Assembly (NCBI GenBank): GCA_947464665.1
Contig: CANHXV010000012.1
Span: 1 to 20,379, forward strand
Length of the DNA: 20,379 nucleotides
Reading direction: 5' to 3'
DNA from: Comamonadaceae bacterium
GTDB lineage: Bacteria > Pseudomonadota > Gammaproteobacteria > Burkholderiales > Burkholderiaceae_C
A program made the translations under genes and the position numbers. Below are positions 6,575-13,614 of this stretch, one piece after another. Every line of letters starts with the position of its first letter. Position 1 is the stretch's first letter. The notes below the pieces were generated by a model. That model made no database searches, was not told where the DNA came from, and worked only from the letters and a program-made list of their open reading frames with translations.

Positions 6575-7089
6575 AGGGGTGCCAACGGGTTGTCCGTGGA
6601 TTCTGATAACAACGGGTCATGCGCCAGATTTTCCAGCATGCTGAGCAAGACGCGCCGTGTAGAGGCCACATGGCGTTCGCTCAACTCACCCACACTGATG
6701 CGGTTAACGTCCTCGGCCAATGGGACGAGGACTTTTTCCAATGCGCGTCCAGACTCTGTGAGAAAAACGTGCATGTTTTTGCGGTTGCCATCGAGCTGAC
6801 GTCGCTCCACCATGCCCATGTCCTGCATGGCACGGACGGCGGTCAAGGTGGTGGGCTCCATGACCCCTGCCAAATGACTGAGTTCACGCTGGGTCAGGCC
6901 ATCTTGGAGCCACAAAATACGCAAAAAAGTCCAGTGGCCAAAAGAAACGCCATGAGCAGTCAGGCGAACATGCAGTGAGCGCATTTGGGCACGACTGACA
7001 TCTCTGATCAAGTGGGCCAGGCGGTCATCAGGAACGGCCTCTCTCCAATGGCGAAGCATGTGCGGAAGGGGGGCAACTCTGGACGTCAT
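6571..7089 (-). CDS. MarR-family transcriptional regulator
   Basis: This is a 172-residue protein of normal MarR length. The winged helix is visible in the middle: SFGHWTFLRILW, then DGLTQRELSHLAGVMEPTTL as helix-turn-helix and recognition helix, then MGMVERRQLDGNRKNMHVFLT as the wing with the conserved D-x-R-x4-V-x-LT pattern. MarR dimers usually repress catabolic genes and release DNA when a phenolic or aromatic acid binds. The start at 7089 overlaps the dehydrogenase stop as ATGA, so translation is probably coupled. A longer frame beginning at 7188 lies within the dehydrogenase gene and is rejected. It is the last gene of the reductase-dehydrogenase-regulator operon. Candidate operators are at 9329-9342 and 4181-4192. 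Confidence 0.9.
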   Translation of the reverse strand: MTSRVAPLPHMLRHWREAVPDDRLAHLIRDVSRAQMRSLHVRLTAHGVSFGHWTFLRILWLQDGLTQRELSHLAGVMEPTTLTAVRAMQDMGMVERRQLDGNRKNMHVFLTESGRALEKVLVPLAEDVNRISVGELSERHVASTRRVLLSMLENLAHDPLLSESTDNPLAPL

Positions 7090-8276
7090 GTGAGGGGCGT
7101 TGGAGTTTGGGCACGCAGAATGATATCTTGCCCCAGGGTCGACGATTGGAGCAAAGCCAGGCAGACCTCCATCGTGGCCATGGACCACTGGCCATCGTGC
7201 AGGGGTGCTTGACCCAACCGGGCTGCTGCCCAGATTTCATCGACCACTTCCTTGCGAGCTACGGTGGGCGGTGCTAAGCCATGAAGTTCAGCGCCGCTGG
7301 CGTCAATGACCTGCACGCCGATGGGCAGCAATTGCAGGTCAGCCCTTTCGCAACTGACAATCACCGGACCAAAATGTTGGTAATTGTCCGGTGCCACGGT
7401 GTCGATCCCTGCGTAGTCACGTCCGCCAAAGTTGCGTTCTGCCTTGGCCTGAGCTTCGGCGACCTCGTTTTGCATTTGCGCGTGTTTGCGGTGTGTGGCG
7501 CTGTGGTCCAGCGGTGACTTAGGCATGCCCATTTCACCCACACCATTCATCCACACATCGGTATCGAAAAAGCCATAGCCACTGTAGGTGAGGTTGGCCC
7601 AAACGCCATCATCAAAGCTCAACAAGGCGCTGTAAGCGCCTTCCGTTGGTCGACGCGCATCCCAAGATCCGGTGATGGCTCTGACGGCACGTGCAGGGCT
7701 GCCAGCCAACAAGCGCACCACATCCACCTGATGAGCCGCTTGGCTGAAGACCACACCGCCCCCTAAAGCGGTCTGAAGTTCTTCAGGTCGGCGTGGGCGG
7801 TAAAGGAAGTCGGTGTATTGCAGCGCCTGGATCATGCGAACCCGGCCCCATTCGCCGCTGGCAATGAGTTGCTGTGCTAATCGAACAGGTGCATCAAAAC
7901 TGTGGCTGTGCCCGATGACAAGGTAGGTGCCTGCTTGTTGGCAAGCCTTGATCATCGCCTCGCAATCTGCCAAGTTCAAGGCCATGGGTTTTTCTACCAA
8001 AACATGTTTGCCGTAGCGTGCCGCTAGCAGGACATGTTCGACATGCATGGCATGTGGCGAAGCAATATAAACCCATTCAACTTCCGGGTGGGCGCAAACC
8101 TCCTCGGGCAGTTGGCATGCCACGCCGCCCAGGGTTTCCTCAAAGGCCAAACAGGCCGAGGGTCGAGGGTCATGAGCGGCGATGAGACATATGCGCGGAT
8201 CGGATGTCCAAGTAGGCAGCATCAACGTGAAGGCACGGCCCATGCCAATGACGCCGAGACCGATGGGATGGGTCAT
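7086..8276 (-). CDS. pht4: Gfo/Idh/MocA-family dehydrogenase, phthalate 4,5-cis-dihydrodiol dehydrogenase-like
   Basis: The 396-residue oxidoreductase has an N-terminal Rossmann fold (GLGVIGMGRAF; G8, G11, G13) and the family signature VLVEKPMALN (E95-K96-P97). A C-terminal substrate domain carries AAHQVDVVRLL (H182). The closest type I recognise is Pht4/OphB, which oxidises cis-4,5-dihydrodiol phthalate to 4,5-dihydroxyphthalate with NAD+. This agrees with the oxygenase, reductase and decarboxylase next to it. The start overlaps the reductase stop as ATGA at 8273-8276, and its own stop overlaps the MarR start the same way. All three are therefore translationally coupled in one operon. By family alone it could be a sugar dehydrogenase, but the context makes that unlikely. 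Confidence 0.82.
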   Translation of the reverse strand: MTHPIGLGVIGMGRAFTLMLPTWTSDPRICLIAAHDPRPSACLAFEETLGGVACQLPEEVCAHPEVEWVYIASPHAMHVEHVLLAARYGKHVLVEKPMALNLADCEAMIKACQQAGTYLVIGHSHSFDAPVRLAQQLIASGEWGRVRMIQALQYTDFLYRPRRPEELQTALGGGVVFSQAAHQVDVVRLLAGSPARAVRAITGSWDARRPTEGAYSALLSFDDGVWANLTYSGYGFFDTDVWMNGVGEMGMPKSPLDHSATHRKHAQMQNEVAEAQAKAERNFGGRDYAGIDTVAPDNYQHFGPVIVSCERADLQLLPIGVQVIDASGAELHGLAPPTVARKEVVDEIWAAARLGQAPLHDGQWSMATMEVCLALLQSSTLGQDIILRAQTPTPLT

Positions 8277-9301
8277 GCGTCGAGCTTCAAGTGGTCAGAA
8301 AGGGCGCGGGAAACGCAGGGCATGATCCATTGTGCACGTTCTTCGGGCAGGAGCACATGGTCGCGATGATCCGCTGTGCCTTCCAGCAAACGGGTTTTAC
8401 AGGATCCGCAGGTGCCACTTTCACAAGAAGCTGGCATGGCAATACCGACAGAGCGCGCCACTTGCAAAATGCTCAGCCCCGGCGGTATGGTCACTTGTTG
8501 AGCGCTTTGGCTGAAGTTCACAGTAAATGGCGTGTCATTGACTTGGGCCGATTGTTGCACGCCAAAAAATTCAAAATGCACGGCGTTGGACGGCCAGTGA
8601 CCAGACATGTCCTTGACAGCACTCATGAGTCCAGCGGGACCACAACAGTACAACTGCAGCCCGGTCAGACTGCCTGATTTTTCCAGGACAGGCCACAGAT
8701 CAAAGCCATGGTCAGGCAGGCCACCATCGTGGTGGCATACCAAATTTTGGGAAAAAGCTTCGTCCCGAAGTTCACCCAGAAATGCGGTGCTTTCTGGATC
8801 GCGCGTCAGGTAATACAGTTTGAAGGGTTTGCCCCAGTGAGTCAGCGTTTTGGCCATCGCCAATAAGGGTGTGATGCCGATACCCCCAGCGATCAAGACG
8901 TATTTTTGGGCCAGAGGGTCAAGAGGAAAATGGTTGAGTGGTTGGCCAACCGCCACCGTATCGCCAGGCTGCAAGGCATCGATCATGCTGATCGAACCGC
9001 CGCGCCCGCCAGCTTCGCGTTTCACTGCAATTTGGTAGCGGTGTGTTTCCTCGGGATCGTTGCAAAGCGAATAGGCGCGCATGCTGCCATTCGGGGTTTG
9101 CACAGGAATGTGAGCACCTGCAGTGAAGGCCGGCAAAGGACCGCCGTCCATGTGCTGAAATTCGAAACGGTAAATGTCTTTGGCAACGGCCGCTTTGCTG
9201 GCGACCTTGAGCGTCATGTTCATGTGTGCGTGATCAGGATGATGAAGTTGAAAAAGCGCTCGTCTCACATGGGACAAGGTGGAGGTAAACCTTATTGACA
9301 T
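8273..9301 (-). CDS. pht2: Phthalate dioxygenase reductase-like FMN/[2Fe-2S] oxidoreductase
   Basis: This electron-transfer partner of the Rieske oxygenase passes electrons from NAD(P)H through flavin to a plant-type iron-sulfur cluster. The domain order is flavin-binding barrel with RAYSL (75-79), nucleotide-binding domain with GGIGITP (139-145) and CGPAG (220-224), and a C-terminal ferredoxin with C293-x4-C298-x2-C301-x27-C329. This order is that of the phthalate dioxygenase reductase class. The 342-residue version starts at 9301 with AGGGA 11 nt upstream. Family members usually begin near residue 27-29 here (MNMTLKVA), so 9223 or 9217 is an alternative, though neither has a visible ribosome binding site. 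It is first in the operon with the dehydrogenase and MarR genes. Confidence 0.87.
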   Translation of the reverse strand: MSIRFTSTLSHVRRALFQLHHPDHAHMNMTLKVASKAAVAKDIYRFEFQHMDGGPLPAFTAGAHIPVQTPNGSMRAYSLCNDPEETHRYQIAVKREAGGRGGSISMIDALQPGDTVAVGQPLNHFPLDPLAQKYVLIAGGIGITPLLAMAKTLTHWGKPFKLYYLTRDPESTAFLGELRDEAFSQNLVCHHDGGLPDHGFDLWPVLEKSGSLTGLQLYCCGPAGLMSAVKDMSGHWPSNAVHFEFFGVQQSAQVNDTPFTVNFSQSAQQVTIPPGLSILQVARSVGIAMPASCESGTCGSCKTRLLEGTADHRDHVLLPEERAQWIMPCVSRALSDHLKLDA

Positions 9302-9322
9302 GGACTTCGAGGTCCCTACAAT
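9295..9322 (+). promoter_or_regulatory. Sigma-70 promoter for the second Bug receptor
   Basis: TTGACA (9295-9300) and TACAAT (9317-9322) are separated by 16 bp, a strong sigma-70 match. The predicted start of transcription is near 9329, about 65 nt before the receptor ATG. The spacer holds a near-perfect palindrome, GGACTTCGAGGTCC (9302-9315), and the operator candidate ATTAGGTGGCTAAT begins at the predicted start site. Confidence 0.6.
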
Positions 9323-9323
9323 T

Positions 9324-9351
9324 ATTATATTAGGTGGCTAATCATTTGCAA
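9324..9351 (-). promoter_or_regulatory. Divergent promoter for the reductase operon with a MarR-type operator in its spacer
   Basis: On the minus strand, TTGCAA (9351-9346) and TATAAT (9329-9324) lie 16 bp apart, with a predicted start near 9317. The spacer holds the inverted repeat ATTAG-GTGG-CTAAT (9329-9342), suitable for a MarR dimer. Bound there, a repressor would cover this promoter's spacer and the +1 region of the opposing promoter at the same time. TTTGCAAGCAAA (9345-9356) overlaps the -35 and resembles the GntR-site motif of 3412-3421. Confidence 0.5.
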
Positions 9352-9394
9352 GCAAACACCTGAAACTCAGCAATCAACGCAACAGGAGACGATC

Positions 9395-10372
9395 ATGCAG
9401 CGCAGAACACTCACCTCACTGGTTTCAACGCTGGTGCTCGCAACAGCCCTGCCAGCCTCTGTACTGGCACAAACCTACCCCAGCAAACCGATCAAATTCA
9501 TCGTGCCTTATGCGGCAGGCGGTCTGCCTGACACTGTTGCGCGCGTTGTGGCACTGCGATTGACCGAGCGACTGGGTCAATCGGTGGTGGTGGACAACAA
9601 GCCTGGTGGCAATGGGGTGGTGGCTTACCAAGCTTTGCTACAAAGCTCGCCTCAAGATGGGCATGCGTTCATTGTCTCGGATGGGTCCATGCTCTCCATC
9701 ACGCCACTGCTCAACAAAAATGCCACCTACAAAGCCGGGGTGGATATTTTGCCCGTCTCGCTCATCGCGCGATCGCCCCTTTTCATCGTGGCGCACCCTA
9801 AAACAGGGGTCAATAATTTCCAAGACTTTCTCAGCCTCGTCAAAAGCAAACCTGGCAATTTCACTTACGGATCTTCTGGCATCGGCAGCACGCACCATTT
9901 GACGATGGAAGCCCTGAAAGCGGCGATGAAAATCGATGTTCGTCACATTCCTTTTAAGGGTTCGGGTCAATCCACGCCGGCATTGGTCGGTGGTCAAGTG
10001 GATTTTTCAGTAGCAGCTTTGCCCTCCATGCAGGGATTTGCAAAAAATGGACAGGTCAGCATTCTGGCCAGCAATGCAGCCAGCCGCTCAACACAAGCAC
10101 CGGACATTCCTGCTATTGCCGAAACTGTTCCAGGGTTTGACTTCTCCGTCATCATTGGTGTCATGGCGGCCGCTGGCACACCGGCCAACGCCATCCAGAA
10201 AATCAGCCAGGAAATTGCAGAAGTCGTCAAACATCCTGAGCTGGTCAAAACATTCCAGGCCGCGGTCATCGATCCTGTGGGCTCTGATCCGAAAACATAT
10301 GCACAAGCCATTATGAGAGAAAACGAAGCCATGGCTCGTGCAGCCAAAGTTGCTGACTTGAAGGCAGAGTGA
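9395..10372 (+). CDS. Tripartite tricarboxylate transporter substrate-binding protein (Bug family), second copy
   Basis: The 325-residue periplasmic receptor has a clear signal peptide (about 1-25, ASVLA|QTYP). Bug hallmarks include YPSKPIKFIVPYAAGGLPD, VVDNKPGGNG, HIPFKGSGQSTPALVGGQVD and AAAGTP. Here the ligand loop reads AAGGLPD rather than the GGGGD of the first receptor (2358-3341), so the two probably bind different acids. AGGAGA sits 6 nt before the ATG at 9395. It diverges from the reductase operon, so uptake of the oxygenase substrate is the natural guess. No TctA/TctB membrane subunits are encoded nearby, so it must use ones elsewhere or act as an extracytoplasmic sensor, as some Bug proteins do. 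Confidence 0.93.
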   Translation: MQRRTLTSLVSTLVLATALPASVLAQTYPSKPIKFIVPYAAGGLPDTVARVVALRLTERLGQSVVVDNKPGGNGVVAYQALLQSSPQDGHAFIVSDGSMLSITPLLNKNATYKAGVDILPVSLIARSPLFIVAHPKTGVNNFQDFLSLVKSKPGNFTYGSSGIGSTHHLTMEALKAAMKIDVRHIPFKGSGQSTPALVGGQVDFSVAALPSMQGFAKNGQVSILASNAASRSTQAPDIPAIAETVPGFDFSVIIGVMAAAGTPANAIQKISQEIAEVVKHPELVKTFQAAVIDPVGSDPKTYAQAIMRENEAMARAAKVADLKAE

Positions 10373-10432
10373 TCTTTTTTGCACTGGCGGTTCCCGCGGG
10401 CTTGTCATGCACAGCCTTGCGAGCCATGGTGG

Positions 10433-11413
10433 TCAGAGACTGACCCAAGCGCTCGCTGCTTTGAACGACGAAAGCAAATCGTGCTGGGTCGAAAAGCCTA
10501 ATTCTTCCTTAGCGCAGCGAACGTCAAAGGCTTGTGTGCGCTGGTGGGGGAAACCGGCAAAACCGGTGCCTGGCAATGCCACCTCATCGAAGATCAGCGA
10601 AGGACGCACTTGGTGGCTGGCGGCCACAAAATCATCAAAGCTGGCCAATAGACCGCTGCCAATGGTGTAGACCCGCGAAGGCAATGCTGTGGCATCTAGC
10701 GCGGCCACATTCGCGGCGGCCACATCACGCGCATCAATGAAATCGTCACCCCCAGACCACATGAGCAGCGGGTCAGTCACGGACACCCGGCCATTGACAG
10801 CGCCTCTGCCTAACAGCGTGGCCAGCAAGCGACCGGGCACCGAGTTATTGGGCCCGGCCCACAAGCCCAGCACCGCCGAATAACGCAGGATTGCCACTGA
10901 AAGGCCGAATTGATCGGCGTAATGTTGCGTAAAAAATTCTGCAGCCAACTTGCTTGCAGCATAAAGGCTGCCTGGGCGTTCGCTCACTGCATGAAACGCA
11001 AAGTCTTCTGCCACGGGACCGGCTTGCGGCCGGCGAAAGCTTGGATAGTAAAGCGTGGTGGAAGAGGCCAATACAAAACGGCGCAAACCACAGGCCCGGG
11101 CTGCTTCCAGTAGGTTCACGGTGCCGCCCAGGTTGACGTCGGCGGCCAATGTGGGCGTTTGTCGGATCGCCATGCTCAGCGCAGCAGCGGTGTGAACGAC
11201 GGCTTCGATTTCATGCTGCTTCAGCAGGTTAAGCATGGCGGCTCGGTCGCTGATGTCACCGCTTACGAATGTGACTTGATCAAGGTAAGGCGCGGAGGCG
11301 ATCACTGCTGTTGGGGGGTGCAGGTCCAGCAGGACCACCCGGTCCCCGCGCGCTGCCAGCATTGCAGCTGTTTGGCAGCCGATCAGACCGGCGCCAGTGA
11401 TCAAGGTGGTCAT
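10433..11413 (-). CDS. NAD-dependent epimerase/dehydratase-family protein (extended SDR)
   Basis: The 326-residue protein begins with the Rossmann motif TGAGLIG (6-12). Next come an acidic end of strand 2 (LLDLH), a VNLGGTVNLLEAAR helix typical of extended SDRs, FVLASSTTLYY (S117/S118 region) and the catalytic YAASK (Y151, K155). The family includes sugar-nucleotide epimerases, uronate dehydrogenases and sterol-type dehydrogenases. Which of these applies cannot be read from the sequence. It is last in a three-gene minus-strand set after the EthD-like and GntR genes, with a 7-nt gap from the EthD-like gene. By context it probably oxidises or isomerises the carbohydrate-like or hydroxy-acid substrate of this locus. 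Confidence 0.82.
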   Translation of the reverse strand: MTTLITGAGLIGCQTAAMLAARGDRVVLLDLHPPTAVIASAPYLDQVTFVSGDISDRAAMLNLLKQHEIEAVVHTAAALSMAIRQTPTLAADVNLGGTVNLLEAARACGLRRFVLASSTTLYYPSFRRPQAGPVAEDFAFHAVSERPGSLYAASKLAAEFFTQHYADQFGLSVAILRYSAVLGLWAGPNNSVPGRLLATLLGRGAVNGRVSVTDPLLMWSGGDDFIDARDVAAANVAALDATALPSRVYTIGSGLLASFDDFVAASHQVRPSLIFDEVALPGTGFAGFPHQRTQAFDVRCAKEELGFSTQHDLLSSFKAASAWVSL

Positions 11414-11420
11414 AACAGCC

Positions 11421-11738
11421 TCAATCTTGGCTGAAAACCTGATGGTAGACCCGTCCTTGGAAAAGCCCCATGACGGCGCCGATTTGTTGCCTCACGGATT
11501 GACGCGTTGGGCTGGCCAGCGCCGCGTTCATGGCGTCTAGGCTGTCAAAGTACAAATCAAACGCCATGTACACCGGTGGCGTACCCTCATCTGCAAGCAC
11601 TAGACGGCGCAACTTGACCTGCCGGATGCCAGGGTAGGTGCCAATAGCGTCCAGAACCGGGCCTGACATTTGGGCGTCGAATTGCGCTCGGTCTGCGTCT
11701 GGAATACTGCCTTCTAGTATGGCGGTGCGGATGATCAT
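11421..11738 (-). CDS. EthD-like small ferredoxin-fold protein
   Basis: The 105-residue protein resembles EthD/dimeric alpha-beta barrel proteins. A first strand (IIRTAILEGS) is followed by a helix, a strand RQVKLRRLVLADEG, an aromatic strand PVYMAFDLYFDSLDAMNAAL with the helix start typical of EthD, and a final VYHQVFSQD strand. Such proteins act as small accessory or cyclase/isomerase-like factors in degradation pathways, and their exact role is often unknown. AGGAGA lies before the ATG at 11738. Longer frames from 11984 overlap the GntR gene and are rejected. It sits 17 nt after the GntR stop and 7 nt before the epimerase-type gene, so one transcript is likely. Confidence 0.7.
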   Translation of the reverse strand: MIIRTAILEGSIPDADRAQFDAQMSGPVLDAIGTYPGIRQVKLRRLVLADEGTPPVYMAFDLYFDSLDAMNAALASPTRQSVRQQIGAVMGLFQGRVYHQVFSQD

Positions 11739-11755
11739 GGAAAGGTCTCCTAGGG

Positions 11756-12472
11756 TTATGGGGGCGCCATCAGTCTCGCGATGGCATCGCTCGTGGCGAC
11801 CAGGTGTTTCGTCATCAGCACTACGGCCTGCTCGGCATCGCGGCGTAACACGGCTTCCATCACGGCTTGGTGCTCGGCATTGACATCGCGCACCTGGGCC
11901 TGACTTTCTTGGTGGTGCAAAATGCGGATCTTGCGGTAGCGCTCGGACTGGTCCACGAGTTGGCCGTGGAGGCGTAGCAGCCAAGGTGAGCCGCAGCCGG
12001 CCACCAATGCGTGGTGAAAGCTACGGTGGCGCAGTTCCCAAAGGCTAGCGTCGGCTATGGCGGCTGGGTCATTCGGCAATGGGGTGCGCGATAAGCGGTG
12101 AAACGCCGCTACGATATCGCCTTCCCAATCAGCGCTGCCCAGATTTATGGCCATGGGGAGCATGGTGGACTCCAGCGCGGTGCGGGCCACCGTCAAATCG
12201 TGCAGCTCGGCCACAGTCACGGCAGCCACGGCAAAACCGCGTTGGGCATCGTTCACCACCATGCCCTCTGCCGATAGACGTTGCAGCGATTCGCGCAAGG
12301 GGCTCAGGCCCAGACCATAACGTACCTGCAGTTCTTTGGTCCTTAGGCGCAAGCCTGGCGCAAGTGTGCCACTCAGAATATCTTTCCGTAATAAGTCTAG
12401 CGCCTGGTTTGCCAGCGTGCGTGCGTTGGCGGCGGCGTCCTTGGCAGTGTGTGAGCTTGAAGACATGCGCAT
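11756..12472 (-). CDS. GntR-family transcriptional regulator (FCD type), second locus
   Basis: The 238-residue regulator has an N-terminal winged helix (about 18-85): LLRKDILSGTLAPGLRLRTKEL and LGLSPLRESLQRLSAEGMV carry the G.L.PG..L and SP.RE.L..L..EG tokens. A C-terminal FCD domain holds LTVARTALES, RHRSFHHALVAGCGS, VNAEHQAVMEAVLRRD and KHLVATSDAI, with conserved histidines that usually bind a metal. The ATG at 12472 is used; the next in-frame ATG (12466) is also possible. It heads the GntR-EthD-epimerase operon and diverges from the FAH-TRAP-SDR operon across a 163-bp AT-rich gap with strong inverted repeats. It is the obvious regulator of both. Confidence 0.9.
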   Translation of the reverse strand: MRMSSSSHTAKDAAANARTLANQALDLLRKDILSGTLAPGLRLRTKELQVRYGLGLSPLRESLQRLSAEGMVVNDAQRGFAVAAVTVAELHDLTVARTALESTMLPMAINLGSADWEGDIVAAFHRLSRTPLPNDPAAIADASLWELRHRSFHHALVAGCGSPWLLRLHGQLVDQSERYRKIRILHHQESQAQVRDVNAEHQAVMEAVLRRDAEQAVVLMTKHLVATSDAIARLMAPP

Positions 12473-12513
12473 AAGGTAATGTGAATAGTGGTTTATACCA
12501 AAACAAAATGAGA

Positions 12514-12573
12514 TTTATTTTATTCAAAAATAAATAATTTATGTTGACTTTAATTATTTATGCTGAATAGAAT
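12514..12573 (+). promoter_or_regulatory. AT-rich divergent control region with inverted repeats and promoter of the FAH-TRAP operon
   Basis: ATAAATAATT (12530-12539) and AATTATTTAT (12552-12561) are perfect 10-bp inverted repeats. A second inverted repeat, TTTATTTT/AAAATAAA (12514-12521/12527-12534), partly overlaps the left arm. TTGACT (12544-12549) and TAGAAT (12568-12573), 18 bp apart, form a credible sigma-70 promoter whose -35 lies between the arms. Occupancy by the neighbouring GntR protein would therefore block it. For the opposite direction TATAAA (12497-12492) is a possible -10, without a clear -35. Confidence 0.5.
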
Positions 12574-12635
12574 GCGCTTCGTGTCCATCGGTTCAGCCGT
12601 TGGGTCAATCCCTTGATGTTTTGGAGTTCCCCCAC

Positions 12636-13541
12636 ATGTTTGCACTCGCCACTGTCGAATACCTGGGCCAAACCGTTGGATGTCTGGAATTGAATGGTCG
12701 GTATTTCCCATTGACAGCCTTGGCGAAACGTGCCGGCTTGACTGACCTGCCAGGCAGCGTGATTGGCCTGTTTGACGACTGGGCCAAGCGCGCAGTCCAA
12801 TTGCCGTCGTTGTTGCCCCACTGCCAATCCGACCAAGGCTTGTTGTCCGAGCAGGTGCGTCTGCTGGCGCCGCTTCTGTACCCTGGCAAAATCCTGTGTG
12901 CCGGTGCCAATTACTTTGATCATCTGGCCGAAATGGGCATGCCTGGGGCTAAGAAAGAAGATCAACGTCTGTTCTTTTTCATGAAGCCACCGCGAAACGC
13001 TGTGGTCGGCCCCGGCGACACCGTGCACATGCCGCTGGGCACCAAGGCGTTTGATTGGGAGATTGAACTAGCTGCCGTGATTGGCAAAACAGCGCGCAAT
13101 GTGTCTGTTGCCGAAGCACTGTCACACGTGGCTTTTTACACAGTGGCAATTGATTTTTCAGCGCGCGACCATAACCGTGCGCCTGAGACTTTTTACAAGC
13201 TCGACTGGGTGGCTGGCAAGGCCAACGACACCTGCTGTCCGCTGGGCCCCCGCTTGGTTCCTGCCAGTGCCGTGGCCGATCCACAAAACCTCAGCTTAAA
13301 ACTTTGGGTGAACGGCGAACTCAAGCAGAACGGCCGCTCCAACGACATGATTTTTTCAGTGGCGGAGCAGATCGCCACCGCCTCGCGCATCATGACGCTG
13401 GACCCTGGTGACGTGCTTCTGACCGGCACCCCGGCTGGCGTGGGTTCGCCCAAACAAACCTTTCTCAGCGTGGGTGACCGAGTTGATGCCGAGATCGAGG
13501 GTATTGGTCGGCTGTCTGTCAAAGTGCAGGCGCCGCGCTAA
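12636..13541 (+). CDS. Fumarylacetoacetate hydrolase (FAH)-family enzyme
   Basis: The 301-residue protein has an N-terminal accessory domain (1-80) and a FAH catalytic domain opening PGKILCAGANYFDHLAEMG. It continues with FFFMKPPRNAVVGPG, then the metal ligands E142 and E144 (DWEIELAAVIGK) and D173 (AIDFSARDHN). The end carries the typical LLTGTPAGVGSP and GDRVDAEIEGIG. Family members cleave or isomerise 2,4-diketo acids (fumarylacetoacetate, acylpyruvates, 2,4-diketo-3-deoxy sugar acids) or hydroxyhepta-dienedioates. The ATG at 12636 is preferred because GGAG lies about 10 nt upstream; the TTG at 12600 is less likely. It is first in an operon with TRAP and SDR genes. SDR plus FAH suggests a diketo-acid hydrolase producing pyruvate, but this is inference. 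Confidence 0.85.
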   Translation: MFALATVEYLGQTVGCLELNGRYFPLTALAKRAGLTDLPGSVIGLFDDWAKRAVQLPSLLPHCQSDQGLLSEQVRLLAPLLYPGKILCAGANYFDHLAEMGMPGAKKEDQRLFFFMKPPRNAVVGPGDTVHMPLGTKAFDWEIELAAVIGKTARNVSVAEALSHVAFYTVAIDFSARDHNRAPETFYKLDWVAGKANDTCCPLGPRLVPASAVADPQNLSLKLWVNGELKQNGRSNDMIFSVAEQIATASRIMTLDPGDVLLTGTPAGVGSPKQTFLSVGDRVDAEIEGIGRLSVKVQAPR

Positions 13542-13614
13542 TCAGATAACGTTTTCCAAAGGCGAAAGACCCTGCCTTTTCATATGGGTCGCTGCAAATT
13601 CTAGGAGTTAGACC

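Noticed and set aside
7090..7188. N-terminal extension of the MarR protein
   Set aside because: It would lie within the dehydrogenase gene; the ATGA overlap at 7086-7089 and normal MarR length support the start at 7089.
10373..10432. Terminator between the second Bug receptor and the epimerase-type gene
   Set aside because: A T run follows the receptor stop, but no convincing stem precedes it.
11739..11984. Longer version of the EthD-like protein
   Set aside because: The extension overlaps the GntR coding region, and the ATG at 11738 has a clear AGGAGA site.
13567..13590. GACCC/GGGTC inverted repeat between the FAH and DctP genes
   Set aside because: The arms are only 5 bp with a long loop and no T run; too weak to call an attenuator or terminator.
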